Assembly (NCBI GenBank): GCA_947472705.1
Contig: CANJDA010000003.1
Span: forward strand, 1 to 32,611
Reading direction: 5' to 3'
Source of the DNA: Flavobacteriaceae bacterium
Lineage (GTDB): Bacteria > Bacteroidota > Bacteroidia > Flavobacteriales > Flavobacteriaceae
DNA length: 32,611 nucleotides
Shown here: piece by piece, positions 24,668 through 32,180 of the stretch
Numbering within the stretch: the first letter of the stretch is position 1
Layout: every line of letters begins with the position of its first letter
Program-made: the position numbers and the translations under genes
Notes under the pieces: generated by a model
What the model was told of the DNA's origin: nothing
Seen by the model: only the letters and a program-made list of their open reading frames with translations
Databases searched by the model: none

Positions 24668-25219
24668 CTATTTCTTTTCTTCTTTTTTATCAGATGATTT
24701 GTATTTATCGTTGATTAATTTTATGACTTCTTTGGTGATGTCATAGTTATCTTTAGCGTATAAAATACTTTGAGCATCGCCCGTTCCGTATATATAATCA
24801 TAGCCTTTTTCTTTACCATAATCTTTGATGACTTTTTTATAAACTTTTACCAAAGTATCCATTTCAACACTGCTTTCTTGTTGTAATTGTTGTAGCATAG
24901 CTTGTTGAGCATAATTTAGTTTTTGCTCTCGGTCTTGAAGTTCAGCACCTTTTTGTTGTGCCCAAGCTTGACCGTTTTTCATAGCATCTTGTTTAAAGCT
25001 TGCTGCTTCAGATTTGAAACGATTTACTTCAGCTTCTAACTGATTGCCCATTACTTTGGATTTGTCTTTGTATTTAGCTTCGATATCTTTTGCTTCTGTA
25101 GATTCTTCCATCAATTTTGACGTATCAATGTAAGCCGTTTTGAATTCTTTTGCAGGAGTAGTTTTATTACATGAAATAATTAAAATTACTAATGCAAAAA
25201 GGATGATTGTTTTTTTCAT
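24668..25219 (-). CDS. OmpH/Skp-family protein with lipoprotein signal
   Basis: A 183-residue protein. Residues 1-16 are a signal ending in ILIISC, with lipid-attachment Cys17. The body begins KTAYIDTSKLMEES, the typical Skp/OmpH start, then a long Gln/Lys/Glu-rich coiled coil (about 45-125). The end is DYIYGTGDAQSILYAKDNYDITKEVIKLIN, also typical of the family. Skp-like chaperones hold outer-membrane proteins in the periplasm; lipid anchoring is a variation that would keep it at a membrane. It has its own -7 box and ends at the shared terminator. Confidence 0.88.
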   Translation of the reverse strand: MKKTIILFALVILIISCNKTTPAKEFKTAYIDTSKLMEESTEAKDIEAKYKDKSKVMGNQLEAEVNRFKSEAASFKQDAMKNGQAWAQQKGAELQDREQKLNYAQQAMLQQLQQESSVEMDTLVKVYKKVIKDYGKEKGYDYIYGTGDAQSILYAKDNYDITKEVIKLINDKYKSSDKKEEKK

Positions 25220-25247
25220 TTATAAAAGGATAAAATTGTTTTGGTTT

Positions 25248-25255
25248 CAAAAGTA
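25248..25255 (-). promoter_or_regulatory. Putative -7 promoter box for the ompH-like gene
   Basis: The minus strand reads TACTTTTG, a full TAnnTTTG match, about 30 bases before the ATG at 25219. The rest of the 246-base gap up to 25465 is strongly AT-rich and holds no gene or stable terminator that I can identify. Confidence 0.5.
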
Positions 25256-25465
25256 TAAAAATAATTTACGATAATCTAAAGTTAGAAAAACAGCCCCATA
25301 CTCTTTTTTTATTAAATAGTCAATAATTATAATTGGATTAAATGCTATAATTAATAACTATAATGATTAACTTGAAATAAAGGCTTTTTATGGACTTTCT
25401 CGTTTTAGACGTCTATTAACTTATTTAGGTGGGTTTAAATTAATTTTAGGTCTTTTAAATGCTTT

Positions 25466-26311
25466 TTAGGCATTTTTAATTACATAAATATGTGATGAAT
25501 ATTCATTTGTTCGTTTTCCATTGATATTGGACTTCCAGCCTACAAAAAATGCTTTAATAAAATTCATTTTACCTGTTTTGTATTTTTCGGAAAGTAAGCT
25601 TACATAAAAGCTATCGAATTTCATAGGGAGAGTATTGACTAATTTCAATTCTTTATTCTTGAATATTTTTTCGATACTTGTTTTGGAGAAGTGCCAAATA
25701 TGTCTTGGAACATCATAAGCGGCCCAAAATTTACCGTAAAAATTGGCATCAAAAGATTTAAAATTAGGAACCGCAATTATAATTGTTCCTGAAGGTTTTA
25801 GTAATCTTTTTAATTCGGTGATGTATTCTTCTAAATTTGGGACATGTTCTAAAACATGCCACATAGTTATTACGTCAAAGGAATTGTTCTCTAATGAATT
25901 AAAACTATCGGCAAAAGTTACTCCTTTGTTAATGGCGCTATTTTTGGCTTTTTCATTGGGTTCTATTCCTACTATTTGCCAGCCTGCTTGCTTTGCCACT
26001 ACTAAAAAGTCACCCGTTCCTGCTCCTATATCTAAAAGTTTCCCTTTTGGAGATTGCTGATTGATTAGCTTTAGTTTGTTTTTTAAAGCTATTCCTTTTA
26101 TAAATTGGTATCCTTTTTCAAATAAGGATCGTTTACCATCTGTATGCGAAATATAGTCATCGCTTTCATAATAACTTGGTAAATTCTCTGGACTTGGTTT
26201 AGGAAACGTAATCAATAAATCATATTCTGGATTATGATGCAATTCGAAAATTTCTTTTGAAACAGAATAATCTCTAACTTTTTGATAAAAAATATTGTTT
26301 TGGAAAATCAT
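25466..26311 (-). CDS. Class I SAM-dependent methyltransferase
   Basis: A 281-residue protein with a Rossmann methyltransferase core: motif I LLDIGAGTGDFL (92-103), the acidic residue ending strand 2 in VGIEPNE (114-120), motif with FDVITMWHVLEHVPNLEEY (145-163), and LLKPSGTIIIAVPN (170-183). About 60 residues precede the core (VRDYSVSKEIFELHHNPEYDLLIT), a pattern seen in Bacteroidetes Methyltransf_23/UbiG-like proteins. The substrate is unknown. There is no signal peptide, so it is cytoplasmic. Its promoter box overlaps a parS-like site just downstream of mnmG, so it may be sensitive to ParB occupancy. Confidence 0.88.
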   Translation of the reverse strand: MIFQNNIFYQKVRDYSVSKEIFELHHNPEYDLLITFPKPSPENLPSYYESDDYISHTDGKRSLFEKGYQFIKGIALKNKLKLINQQSPKGKLLDIGAGTGDFLVVAKQAGWQIVGIEPNEKAKNSAINKGVTFADSFNSLENNSFDVITMWHVLEHVPNLEEYITELKRLLKPSGTIIIAVPNFKSFDANFYGKFWAAYDVPRHIWHFSKTSIEKIFKNKELKLVNTLPMKFDSFYVSLLSEKYKTGKMNFIKAFFVGWKSNINGKRTNEYSSHIYVIKNA

Positions 26312-26337
26312 ATAAAAGCTGTATTGGTAAGACTTGA

Positions 26338-26345
26338 CAAAGATA
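26338..26345 (-). promoter_or_regulatory. Putative -7 promoter box for the methyltransferase gene
   Basis: The minus strand reads TATCTTTG, a full TAnnTTTG match, about 26 bases before the ATG at 26311. The 16 bases directly upstream are a parS-like site (26345-26360), occupying the spacer between the -33 and -7 elements. Confidence 0.55.
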
Positions 26346-26360
26346 GTTTCACGTGGAACG
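26345..26360. promoter_or_regulatory. parS-like ParB-binding site, copy 1
   Basis: AGTTTCACGTGGAACG on the plus strand, CGTTCCACGTGAAACT on the minus strand. The 14-base core agrees with the ParB consensus TGTTNCACGTGAAACA; only the two outermost bases differ. It lies in the 54-base gap between the mnmG stop and the methyltransferase gene. Confidence 0.75.
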
Positions 26361-26365
26361 TAAAA

Positions 26366-28237
26366 TTATCTTCCCATATAAATTAATAAAACCGAAACAT
26401 CTGCGGGTGATACTCCGCTAATTCTTGAGGCTTGTGAAATGGTTACTGGGCGAATGGAAGAAAGTTTTTGCTTGGCTTCAATTGACATGGATTTAATTTT
26501 ATTATAATCGAAATTCTCCGGGATTTTGATATCTTCTAATCGGATTAATTTTTCGGCATTATTTCTCTCTTTTTCGATATATCCTGAATATTTCACTTGA
26601 ATTTCGGCTTGTTCTATAATTTCTTTATCTAAATCGTTTTCATTTATATACTGTTGCACTTTTTCGAATTTAAGAATGTCTTCTAATTCAATTTGCGGTC
26701 TAGAGAACACTTTAAACATCTTATCTGTTTGAATCATGGGTGCACTTTCTTTTTCAACTAAAATAGGATTGGCTTCTTCTTGAGTAACACTTGTTTCTTT
26801 GAAAAAATTTACCATTTTTTCGCTTTCATTAAACTTATATTCCATTCTTTTTAATCTCTTTTCAGAGACAAGTCCAATTTCATAAGCCTTAGCAGTTAAG
26901 CGGAAATCTGCATTGTCTTGGCGCAATAAGGTTCTGTATTCAGCACGAGAGGTAAACATTCGGTAAGGCTCTTCTGTTCCTTTTGTGATTAAATCATCAA
27001 TTAAAACGCCTATATAAGCTTCGTCACGACGTAAAATTAATGGCTGTTGTTTATTTACTTTTAAAGCGGCGTTTATACCTGCCATTAATCCTTGTGAAGC
27101 GGCTTCTTCGTATCCTGTAGTGCCGTTAATTTGCCCAGCAAAATATAAGCCTTCAACTAATTTAGTTTCTAAAGTATGTTTTAACTGTGTAGGCGGAAAA
27201 TAATCATATTCTATAGCGTATCCTGGCCGAAAGAATTTTACTTTCTCAAACCCTTCTACAGAGCGTAAAGCTTTAAATTGAATGTCTTCAGGTAAAGAAG
27301 TTGAGAAGCCATTAACGTATACTTCTACTGTGTCCCATCCTTCAGGTTCAACAAATAATTGATGTCTTTCTTTATCGGCAAAACGGTTTATTTTATCTTC
27401 AATAGACGGGCAATATCTTGGTCCAATACTTTTAATTCGTCCGTTGAACATTGGAGAACGATCAAATCCTTCACGTAGTATATTGTGTACTTCGTTTGAA
27501 GTATAGGTCATATGACACAATTTTTGGTGTGTCAAAGGTTTAGTTTCATCCGAATAAGAGAACTTATCTGGAACTAGATCACCAGGCTCCTCTCTCATTT
27601 TAGAATAATCTAATGAACGTCCATCAACTCTAGGCGGTGTACCTGTTTTCATTCTCCCTGATTCAAAACCTGCTTTTATTAAATCTTCAGTAATTCCATA
27701 TGCAGCGCTTTCTCCTGCTCTTCCCCCACCAAATTGTTTGTCACCAATATGAATTAAGCCGTTAAGAAAAGTGCCATTAGTTAGTACTACTGTTTTTGCT
27801 TTAATTTCAATTCCCAAAGAAGTTATTACTCCTTCAATTTTATTATTGGTAATTAATAAACCTTTCACCATTTCTTGATAGAAATCAAGATTAGGTGTGC
27901 GTTCTAACATTAATCTCCATTCTTCAGAAAAGCGCATACGATCTGATTGTACCCTTGGCGACCACATGGCTGGGCCTTTAGACTTGTTAAGCATTTTGAA
28001 CTGTACGGCTGTTTTATCAGAAACGATTCCAGAATACCCACCCAAAGCATCTATTTCTCGAACAATTTGCCCTTTTGCTATACCCCCCATTGCGGGGTTA
28101 CATGACATTTGAGCAATATTTTGAAGACTCATAGTAACCAATAAGGTTGAGCAACCCATGTTGGCTGAAGCTGCCGCTGCTTCACAGCCAGCATGTCCAG
28201 CTCCTACTACTATTGTATCGTACTTTTCTAAAAACAT
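26366..28237 (-). CDS. mnmG: MnmG (GidA), tRNA uridine-5-carboxymethylaminomethyl modification enzyme
   Basis: A 623-residue protein of normal length. The FAD-binding motif VGAGHAGCEAA (11-21), the CNPAMGGIAKGQIVREIDALGG block (46-67), GGGRAGESAAYGITEDL, GTPPRVDGRSLDYS and the C-terminal RPVTISQASRISGVSPADVSVLLIYMGR all match MnmG. With MnmE it installs the cmnm5 group on U34 of certain tRNAs, using FAD and methylene-tetrahydrofolate. It starts 2 bases after the ybeY stop and ends the DUF4175-ybeY-mnmG operon. In many bacteria this gene lies near oriC; here it is bracketed by two parS-like sites. Confidence 0.97.
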   Translation of the reverse strand: MFLEKYDTIVVGAGHAGCEAAAASANMGCSTLLVTMSLQNIAQMSCNPAMGGIAKGQIVREIDALGGYSGIVSDKTAVQFKMLNKSKGPAMWSPRVQSDRMRFSEEWRLMLERTPNLDFYQEMVKGLLITNNKIEGVITSLGIEIKAKTVVLTNGTFLNGLIHIGDKQFGGGRAGESAAYGITEDLIKAGFESGRMKTGTPPRVDGRSLDYSKMREEPGDLVPDKFSYSDETKPLTHQKLCHMTYTSNEVHNILREGFDRSPMFNGRIKSIGPRYCPSIEDKINRFADKERHQLFVEPEGWDTVEVYVNGFSTSLPEDIQFKALRSVEGFEKVKFFRPGYAIEYDYFPPTQLKHTLETKLVEGLYFAGQINGTTGYEEAASQGLMAGINAALKVNKQQPLILRRDEAYIGVLIDDLITKGTEEPYRMFTSRAEYRTLLRQDNADFRLTAKAYEIGLVSEKRLKRMEYKFNESEKMVNFFKETSVTQEEANPILVEKESAPMIQTDKMFKVFSRPQIELEDILKFEKVQQYINENDLDKEIIEQAEIQVKYSGYIEKERNNAEKLIRLEDIKIPENFDYNKIKSMSIEAKQKLSSIRPVTISQASRISGVSPADVSVLLIYMGR

Positions 28238-28239
28238 CT

Positions 28240-28662
28240 TTATTTTTGTTTCACGTGGAACATCTTCATTTTTTCTTCTTCTTTTCCTCGCATTATTAAC
28301 TCGTCGCTCTCGCTTTTATCTTTATATCCACAGTAGTGTAGTATTCCGTGAACCATCACTCTTTTTAACTCTTCTTCAAAAGAAACCTTAAATTCTTCCG
28401 CATTTTCAAGTACTCTTTCAATAGAAATGAATATATCTCCGTGTAATTCGTTTCCTATAGAATAATCAAAACTGATAATATCAGTTAGTGTATCATGATT
28501 GAGATATTGTTGGTTTAATCCTAACAAATAATCATCGTCACAGAAGATATAATTAATTTCGCCTTCATTCTTTTTTTCAGATTCAATAACATTGGAAAGC
28601 CAATCTGAAAAAACAGATTCGTGTTCTAAAATGAAATCAGATTCGTAATTAAAACTAATCAT
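28240..28662 (-). CDS. ybeY: YbeY endoribonuclease (16S rRNA maturation)
   Basis: ATG at 28662 (MISFNYESDF) gives 140 residues; a TTG start 11 codons upstream lies deeper inside the preceding gene and is less likely. The family motif NHDTLTDIISFDY is at 55-67, and the metal-site helix is RVMVHGILHYCGYKDKSE (101-118). The first two zinc His are H105 and H109; the usual third His position holds Asp115 (GYKD instead of GYDH). I believe GxxDK is the common Bacteroidetes form, so I do not read it as decay. The ATG overlaps the DUF4175 gene by 8 bases. The last residues, MFHVKQK, are encoded by a parS site. Confidence 0.93.
   Translation of the reverse strand: MISFNYESDFILEHESVFSDWLSNVIESEKKNEGEINYIFCDDDYLLGLNQQYLNHDTLTDIISFDYSIGNELHGDIFISIERVLENAEEFKVSFEEELKRVMVHGILHYCGYKDKSESDELIMRGKEEEKMKMFHVKQK
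28247..28262. promoter_or_regulatory. parS ParB-binding site, copy 2, inside the ybeY 3' end
   Basis: TGTTTCACGTGGAACA on the plus strand; the minus strand reads TGTTCCACGTGAAACA, a full 16-base match to the consensus TGTTNCACGTGAAACA. It encodes FHVK near the YbeY C-terminus (stop at 28242) and lies 10 bases upstream of the mnmG start. It is about 1.9 kb from copy 1. Confidence 0.9.
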
Positions 28663-31600
28663 TGGATTTAAAATATTCTTGGACCTTTTGGTCAAAATTG
28701 GAGCGCAAAGGTAAACTTTGTCTGTTTAAAATTTCAATGCTATTCAAATATTCTTGAAGTTTGGTAGGCAAAGCATTCACATTGTTATTGAATTCCTTTT
28801 TATTAGTTTCTGATTGACGCTTTTTGTCTTCTCCCTGTTGTTGGATTGCTTTTTGTAATTTTAATAATTCATATTTTACATTTAAAATCTTTTGCATGGT
28901 TTCATTATTAAAACCCTTGTTAAGCAATTGCTTCTCAATTTGTTTCATTTGATCAAGCGCATTTTGCCCATTACCTCCAACACCTTGTTTGTTAAGTTCT
29001 TTTTCTAAAGCTTCTCGAAGTTGTTGTTGTTCTTTGTATATCTCCATGATAGCTTTAGCATCACCTTCTCCATCTTGCCCTTGTTCACCTCCTTTTTGTT
29101 CACCTTGGCCTTGCCCCGAGCTACCTCCCTTTTGCCCTTTATTTCCTTTGTTTCCTTGCTGTCCATCACCAGGTTTCTCGCCCTGTTGTCCTTGTTGCCC
29201 TTCTCCGGGTTTGTCCCCAGGTTTTTCTCCAGGTTTCTCACCTTTTTTCATTCCCTTCTTCATTTTATCACCTAAACCTTCCTGCTTCTTAATAATGTCT
29301 GGAAGTTGCATTCCTTCCCCTTGTCCTGGTTTTGGTTTTCCTTTTCCTTGTCCCTGCATTTGCATTTCCATTTGCATTCCCGTGAGAATGTCACTTAGCA
29401 TATCAGCCAATTTATTGGAAGCTGAAACAGCATACTGTTGGTGCGAATTTCCTTTTGGAACATTGGCTTCGACTAATGTTTCTATTGCTTTATCAACGTT
29501 GTATTGCACATTCCCGATTTCTTTTGTGATATCTTCTGCAATCTTTGGATTACGCAATGACATAGCAAATAAACTATCATCTACGTGTTTGAATTGTTGT
29601 TTTAAATCTTGTTGGACTTTTAAGTTTTTATTGAAAGATGGAGCACCTCGATTCAGGTTTTTGAACTGCTTCATCACATCTTCTTGTGAGAATGAATAAG
29701 CTAAAAGATTATCTAAAATTTGACGCAACATAGCCACATCTTCTTCCATTTGCTCTTCTTCACCAGATTGCATTTGTTCTTGCATTTGTTGGCTCATTTG
29801 CTTCATTTTTTTGGAAGCACTTTTTTGTTTTGGCTTTGCTTTAGCTTTTTGTTGTTTCTGCAATTGGTCTTTAGCATCCTTTAAATCTTCATCAATGCTT
29901 TTCTCCTTTTCATCGGTTTTTGGCAAATCCATAGGAGCTTTTAACTCTTTATTTTCTTTTTCTAAATCATTCAGTTCTTCTTGGAGTTTATCAAAATCTT
30001 TGTTTATTTCTTCTTGTTTTTCTGCATTATTTTCATCTGTTTTCTCAGATAGCTGATCTTGTTTTTCGGACAACTTGTTTAATTTATCGGCAATTTGTTC
30101 TGCCTTTTTCTCAACATAGTAACGTTTGGTTAATTCGACTAGTTGTTCCAAACTCTTGGTTTGATTTTTACTAGCTTGTTGGAATTTCTCCATCTTCTCA
30201 AATAACTCTTCTTTGCTTATTTTATCATTTAGCTTTTTGAGTTCATCCAACAATTTTTTATTTTTTTCTAAATCTTCTTTGGTTTTTTCTAAACGTTCTT
30301 GAAGCTGATCTTTCTTTTCGTCTTTTTTATCTGATTTGAATTTTTCAAGATTGTCTTTCATTTTCTCCGAGAACTCTTTCATCAACTCATCTTGTTGTTT
30401 TTGTCGTTGCAGAAAATCATCAATTTTTTGCTGATCTTTAAATTCTAAATTATCTTTTTCTTTACCCATTTTTTGGAGTTTTTCCATCTCAGATAATTGT
30501 TTGTCTTGGGCTTTTAACGATTTAGACAAAGAGTTAATATTTTGATTTTGTTGCTGCAGCATTTGGTCTTCTTTCTCTGCCTCAGTGGCAATTCTATTGC
30601 TAAAAACAGATGATTTTGTGCTTTTGAAATTATGAATAGCATCGTTATCAAAAATCTCAAAGTAGTATTCATATGAAACACCTTCTTCTACAGGAAGGTT
30701 ACTTGGAAATGAAAACACAAACTGATCGTAAACATCTTTTTTAACAGCAATAGGGGCGCGTTTAGCTGTAGTTGGCTTGTCTTTAGGGTAATAAATAATA
30801 AGTAGCTTAGACAAACCATAATCATCGGACACCTGCCCTAATACAAAGTTCTTATTTACTTTCAGACTATCAGGTGCATTGTCGACTGTTATGGTTGGGA
30901 ATTGGTCTTTGATAACTGAAATCTGATAATTCAGTTTTTCATAATTCTGAACCTTTGCATTTGATGTCAGGATTTGGTAATCTGTATTTTGCAAAATACT
31001 TTTTGACAAAGAGAATATGTTATCTGCTTTGGTAAATTTAAAATGATTATTGTCATTTACCCAGTCTACTTTTTGAGTAGCAAGAGTGTTCATCCTCCAG
31101 GTAACTTTAGTTCCTTCTGGGATAATGGCGTTCCCTGTTCCTTTAATAATTTCTGATTTCTTATTGAGGTAGCCTGGAAAATTCAACACCATTTCAAAAT
31201 TAGCGATAGAGGGCACAGTAACTACTTTTAATTCATAATTGTGAGACGAAATGTCGTTAGCTTCTATATGAAATTCTATGTCTTCAGCGGGCTTCGGAAT
31301 GACAAACTCAAATTCTCCTGCCTTGTTAATTTCCATAAAATAACTTTCATTGCCAATAAAAATCATAGCATTTTCAGGAACAACATTACCTACAGATTTC
31401 ACTTTTAAAAGAAAGTCCTTGTTCTGTTCGGTTTGTAAATTGTTATTCAACACAACAAATTCAAAGGGTGCTGGAGGCAAAAATTGTTGTTTAAAATGCA
31501 CTACCCTATTTAAACTCTGGGAAAGTATATCGCTTTTTCCAGAAATCATGAAAAACAAAAAGAACAATATCGGGATAACTGCCAAAGGCAAATATTTTTT

Positions 31601-32047
31601 GTTTTTGGTTAAATTAATAGCATTACTGAAAGGAATTGGTTGCAAAGCGCTTGCCTTTTGATCTATAGAAGCTAATAATAATTCTGATTTATTTTGGTCT
31701 TGTGATAATTGTAAAAAGTTGGTCAACTTATCGCCCACTTCACTAAAATGATTCCCAATAATTGCTGATGCTTGATTATATTCTATTCCTTTTTGTAATT
31801 TGAATAGCTTGAAAATGGGAAATAAAATAAAACGCAATAATAGAAAAAGCTCTACGGCAATAAAGACCGTAAAAAGAATGGTTCTAGCAGTTGGCTTTAG
31901 CCAAAGGAAATATTCAACAAAAATCGTGAAGATAAAATACAAAAGCCCAAGCCCAACAAAGAAAATGGTTCCTCTAACTAGCTCATTGGTATAAAATTTC
32001 TTAATAAACTGTTCGAGTTTATTGTAAATAATGCTTTGATTTTCCAA
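28655..32047 (-). CDS. DUF4175 family membrane protein with coiled coil and Gly/Gln/Lys-rich region (TTG start)
   Basis: A 1130-residue protein. Membrane segments are at about 24-50, 54-77 and 152-170; a predicted extracytoplasmic beta-rich part (about 175-480) follows. A long Glu/Lys/Gln coiled-coil region spans about 485-750, and a Gly/Gln/Lys/Pro low-complexity stretch about 895-1000 (KPGEKPGDKPGEGQQGQQGE-like). A final helical part is 1005-1130. This layout matches DUF4175 of Bacteroidetes; function is unknown, and an envelope role is inference. The start codon is TTG at 32047; no in-frame ATG is available without losing the N-terminus. AAAGGAG lies 8 bases upstream, an unusually strong Shine-Dalgarno for this phylum. 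It heads the operon with ybeY and mnmG. Confidence 0.9.
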   Translation of the reverse strand: MENQSIIYNKLEQFIKKFYTNELVRGTIFFVGLGLLYFIFTIFVEYFLWLKPTARTILFTVFIAVELFLLLRFILFPIFKLFKLQKGIEYNQASAIIGNHFSEVGDKLTNFLQLSQDQNKSELLLASIDQKASALQPIPFSNAINLTKNKKYLPLAVIPILFFLFFMISGKSDILSQSLNRVVHFKQQFLPPAPFEFVVLNNNLQTEQNKDFLLKVKSVGNVVPENAMIFIGNESYFMEINKAGEFEFVIPKPAEDIEFHIEANDISSHNYELKVVTVPSIANFEMVLNFPGYLNKKSEIIKGTGNAIIPEGTKVTWRMNTLATQKVDWVNDNNHFKFTKADNIFSLSKSILQNTDYQILTSNAKVQNYEKLNYQISVIKDQFPTITVDNAPDSLKVNKNFVLGQVSDDYGLSKLLIIYYPKDKPTTAKRAPIAVKKDVYDQFVFSFPSNLPVEEGVSYEYYFEIFDNDAIHNFKSTKSSVFSNRIATEAEKEDQMLQQQNQNINSLSKSLKAQDKQLSEMEKLQKMGKEKDNLEFKDQQKIDDFLQRQKQQDELMKEFSEKMKDNLEKFKSDKKDEKKDQLQERLEKTKEDLEKNKKLLDELKKLNDKISKEELFEKMEKFQQASKNQTKSLEQLVELTKRYYVEKKAEQIADKLNKLSEKQDQLSEKTDENNAEKQEEINKDFDKLQEELNDLEKENKELKAPMDLPKTDEKEKSIDEDLKDAKDQLQKQQKAKAKPKQKSASKKMKQMSQQMQEQMQSGEEEQMEEDVAMLRQILDNLLAYSFSQEDVMKQFKNLNRGAPSFNKNLKVQQDLKQQFKHVDDSLFAMSLRNPKIAEDITKEIGNVQYNVDKAIETLVEANVPKGNSHQQYAVSASNKLADMLSDILTGMQMEMQMQGQGKGKPKPGQGEGMQLPDIIKKQEGLGDKMKKGMKKGEKPGEKPGDKPGEGQQGQQGEKPGDGQQGNKGNKGQKGGSSGQGQGEQKGGEQGQDGEGDAKAIMEIYKEQQQLREALEKELNKQGVGGNGQNALDQMKQIEKQLLNKGFNNETMQKILNVKYELLKLQKAIQQQGEDKKRQSETNKKEFNNNVNALPTKLQEYLNSIEILNRQSLPLRSNFDQKVQEYFKSND

Positions 32048-32055
32048 AATGGTTA

Positions 32056-32062
32056 CTCCTTT
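32056..32062 (-). promoter_or_regulatory. Shine-Dalgarno sequence deciding the TTG start of the DUF4175 gene
   Basis: The minus strand reads AAAGGAG, 8 bases before the TTG at 32047. Strong Shine-Dalgarno sequences are uncommon in Bacteroidetes, so its placement supports initiation at this TTG (or at the adjacent ATT) rather than at an internal codon. Confidence 0.7.
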
Positions 32063-32074
32063 ATTTTTAACCGA

Positions 32075-32103
32075 TAAATGTACAATTTTTACTGAATACC
32101 CAA
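32075..32103 (-). promoter_or_regulatory. Putative promoter of the DUF4175-ybeY-mnmG operon
   Basis: On the minus strand TTG (32103-32101) is followed after 18 bases by TACATTTA (32082-32075), one mismatch from TAnnTTTG. Transcription would begin near 32068, leaving room for the AAAGGAG and TTG start. Confidence 0.5.
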
Positions 32104-32154
32104 GCGTTAAAAAAATGCCAAAGAAAATTCAATAAATACTGCCCAATTAAATTT

Positions 32155-32162
32155 TATCTTTG
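32155..32162 (+). promoter_or_regulatory. Putative -7 promoter box for gltX
   Basis: TATCTTTG, a full TAnnTTTG match, 18 bases before the gltX ATG. The 133-base gap to the DUF4175 gene therefore carries two divergent promoters. No exact TTG is present at the -33 distance. Confidence 0.55.
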
Positions 32163-32180
32163 CGCTAAATTTTAAGAAAA

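Noticed and set aside
25457..25475. Small hairpin AAATGC-N7-GCATTT at the methyltransferase stop
   Set aside because: The stem is weak and AT-rich, and no T-run follows on the transcribed (minus) strand, so I do not call a terminator.
28324..28332. DnaA-box-like ATATCCACA inside ybeY, and a similar one near 230
   Set aside because: Each differs from TTATCCACA, they are isolated and inside coding sequence; there is no cluster or AT-rich unwinding region to support an origin in this window.
28318..28350. Loss of the third zinc-binding His in YbeY (Asp instead)
   Set aside because: Bacteroidetes YbeY proteins, as far as I recall, normally have GxxDK here, so it is probably lineage-typical rather than inactivation.
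28663..28695. Longer ybeY start at TTG 28695
   Set aside because: ATG at 28662 gives the normal family start and an 8-base overlap with the upstream gene.
28989..29699. Long plus-strand open frame (236 codons) rich in Cys, Pro and Ser
   Set aside because: It lies antisense to the Gly/Gln/Lys-rich low-complexity part of the DUF4175 gene; the repetitive composition alone keeps it open. There is no promoter or homology signal.
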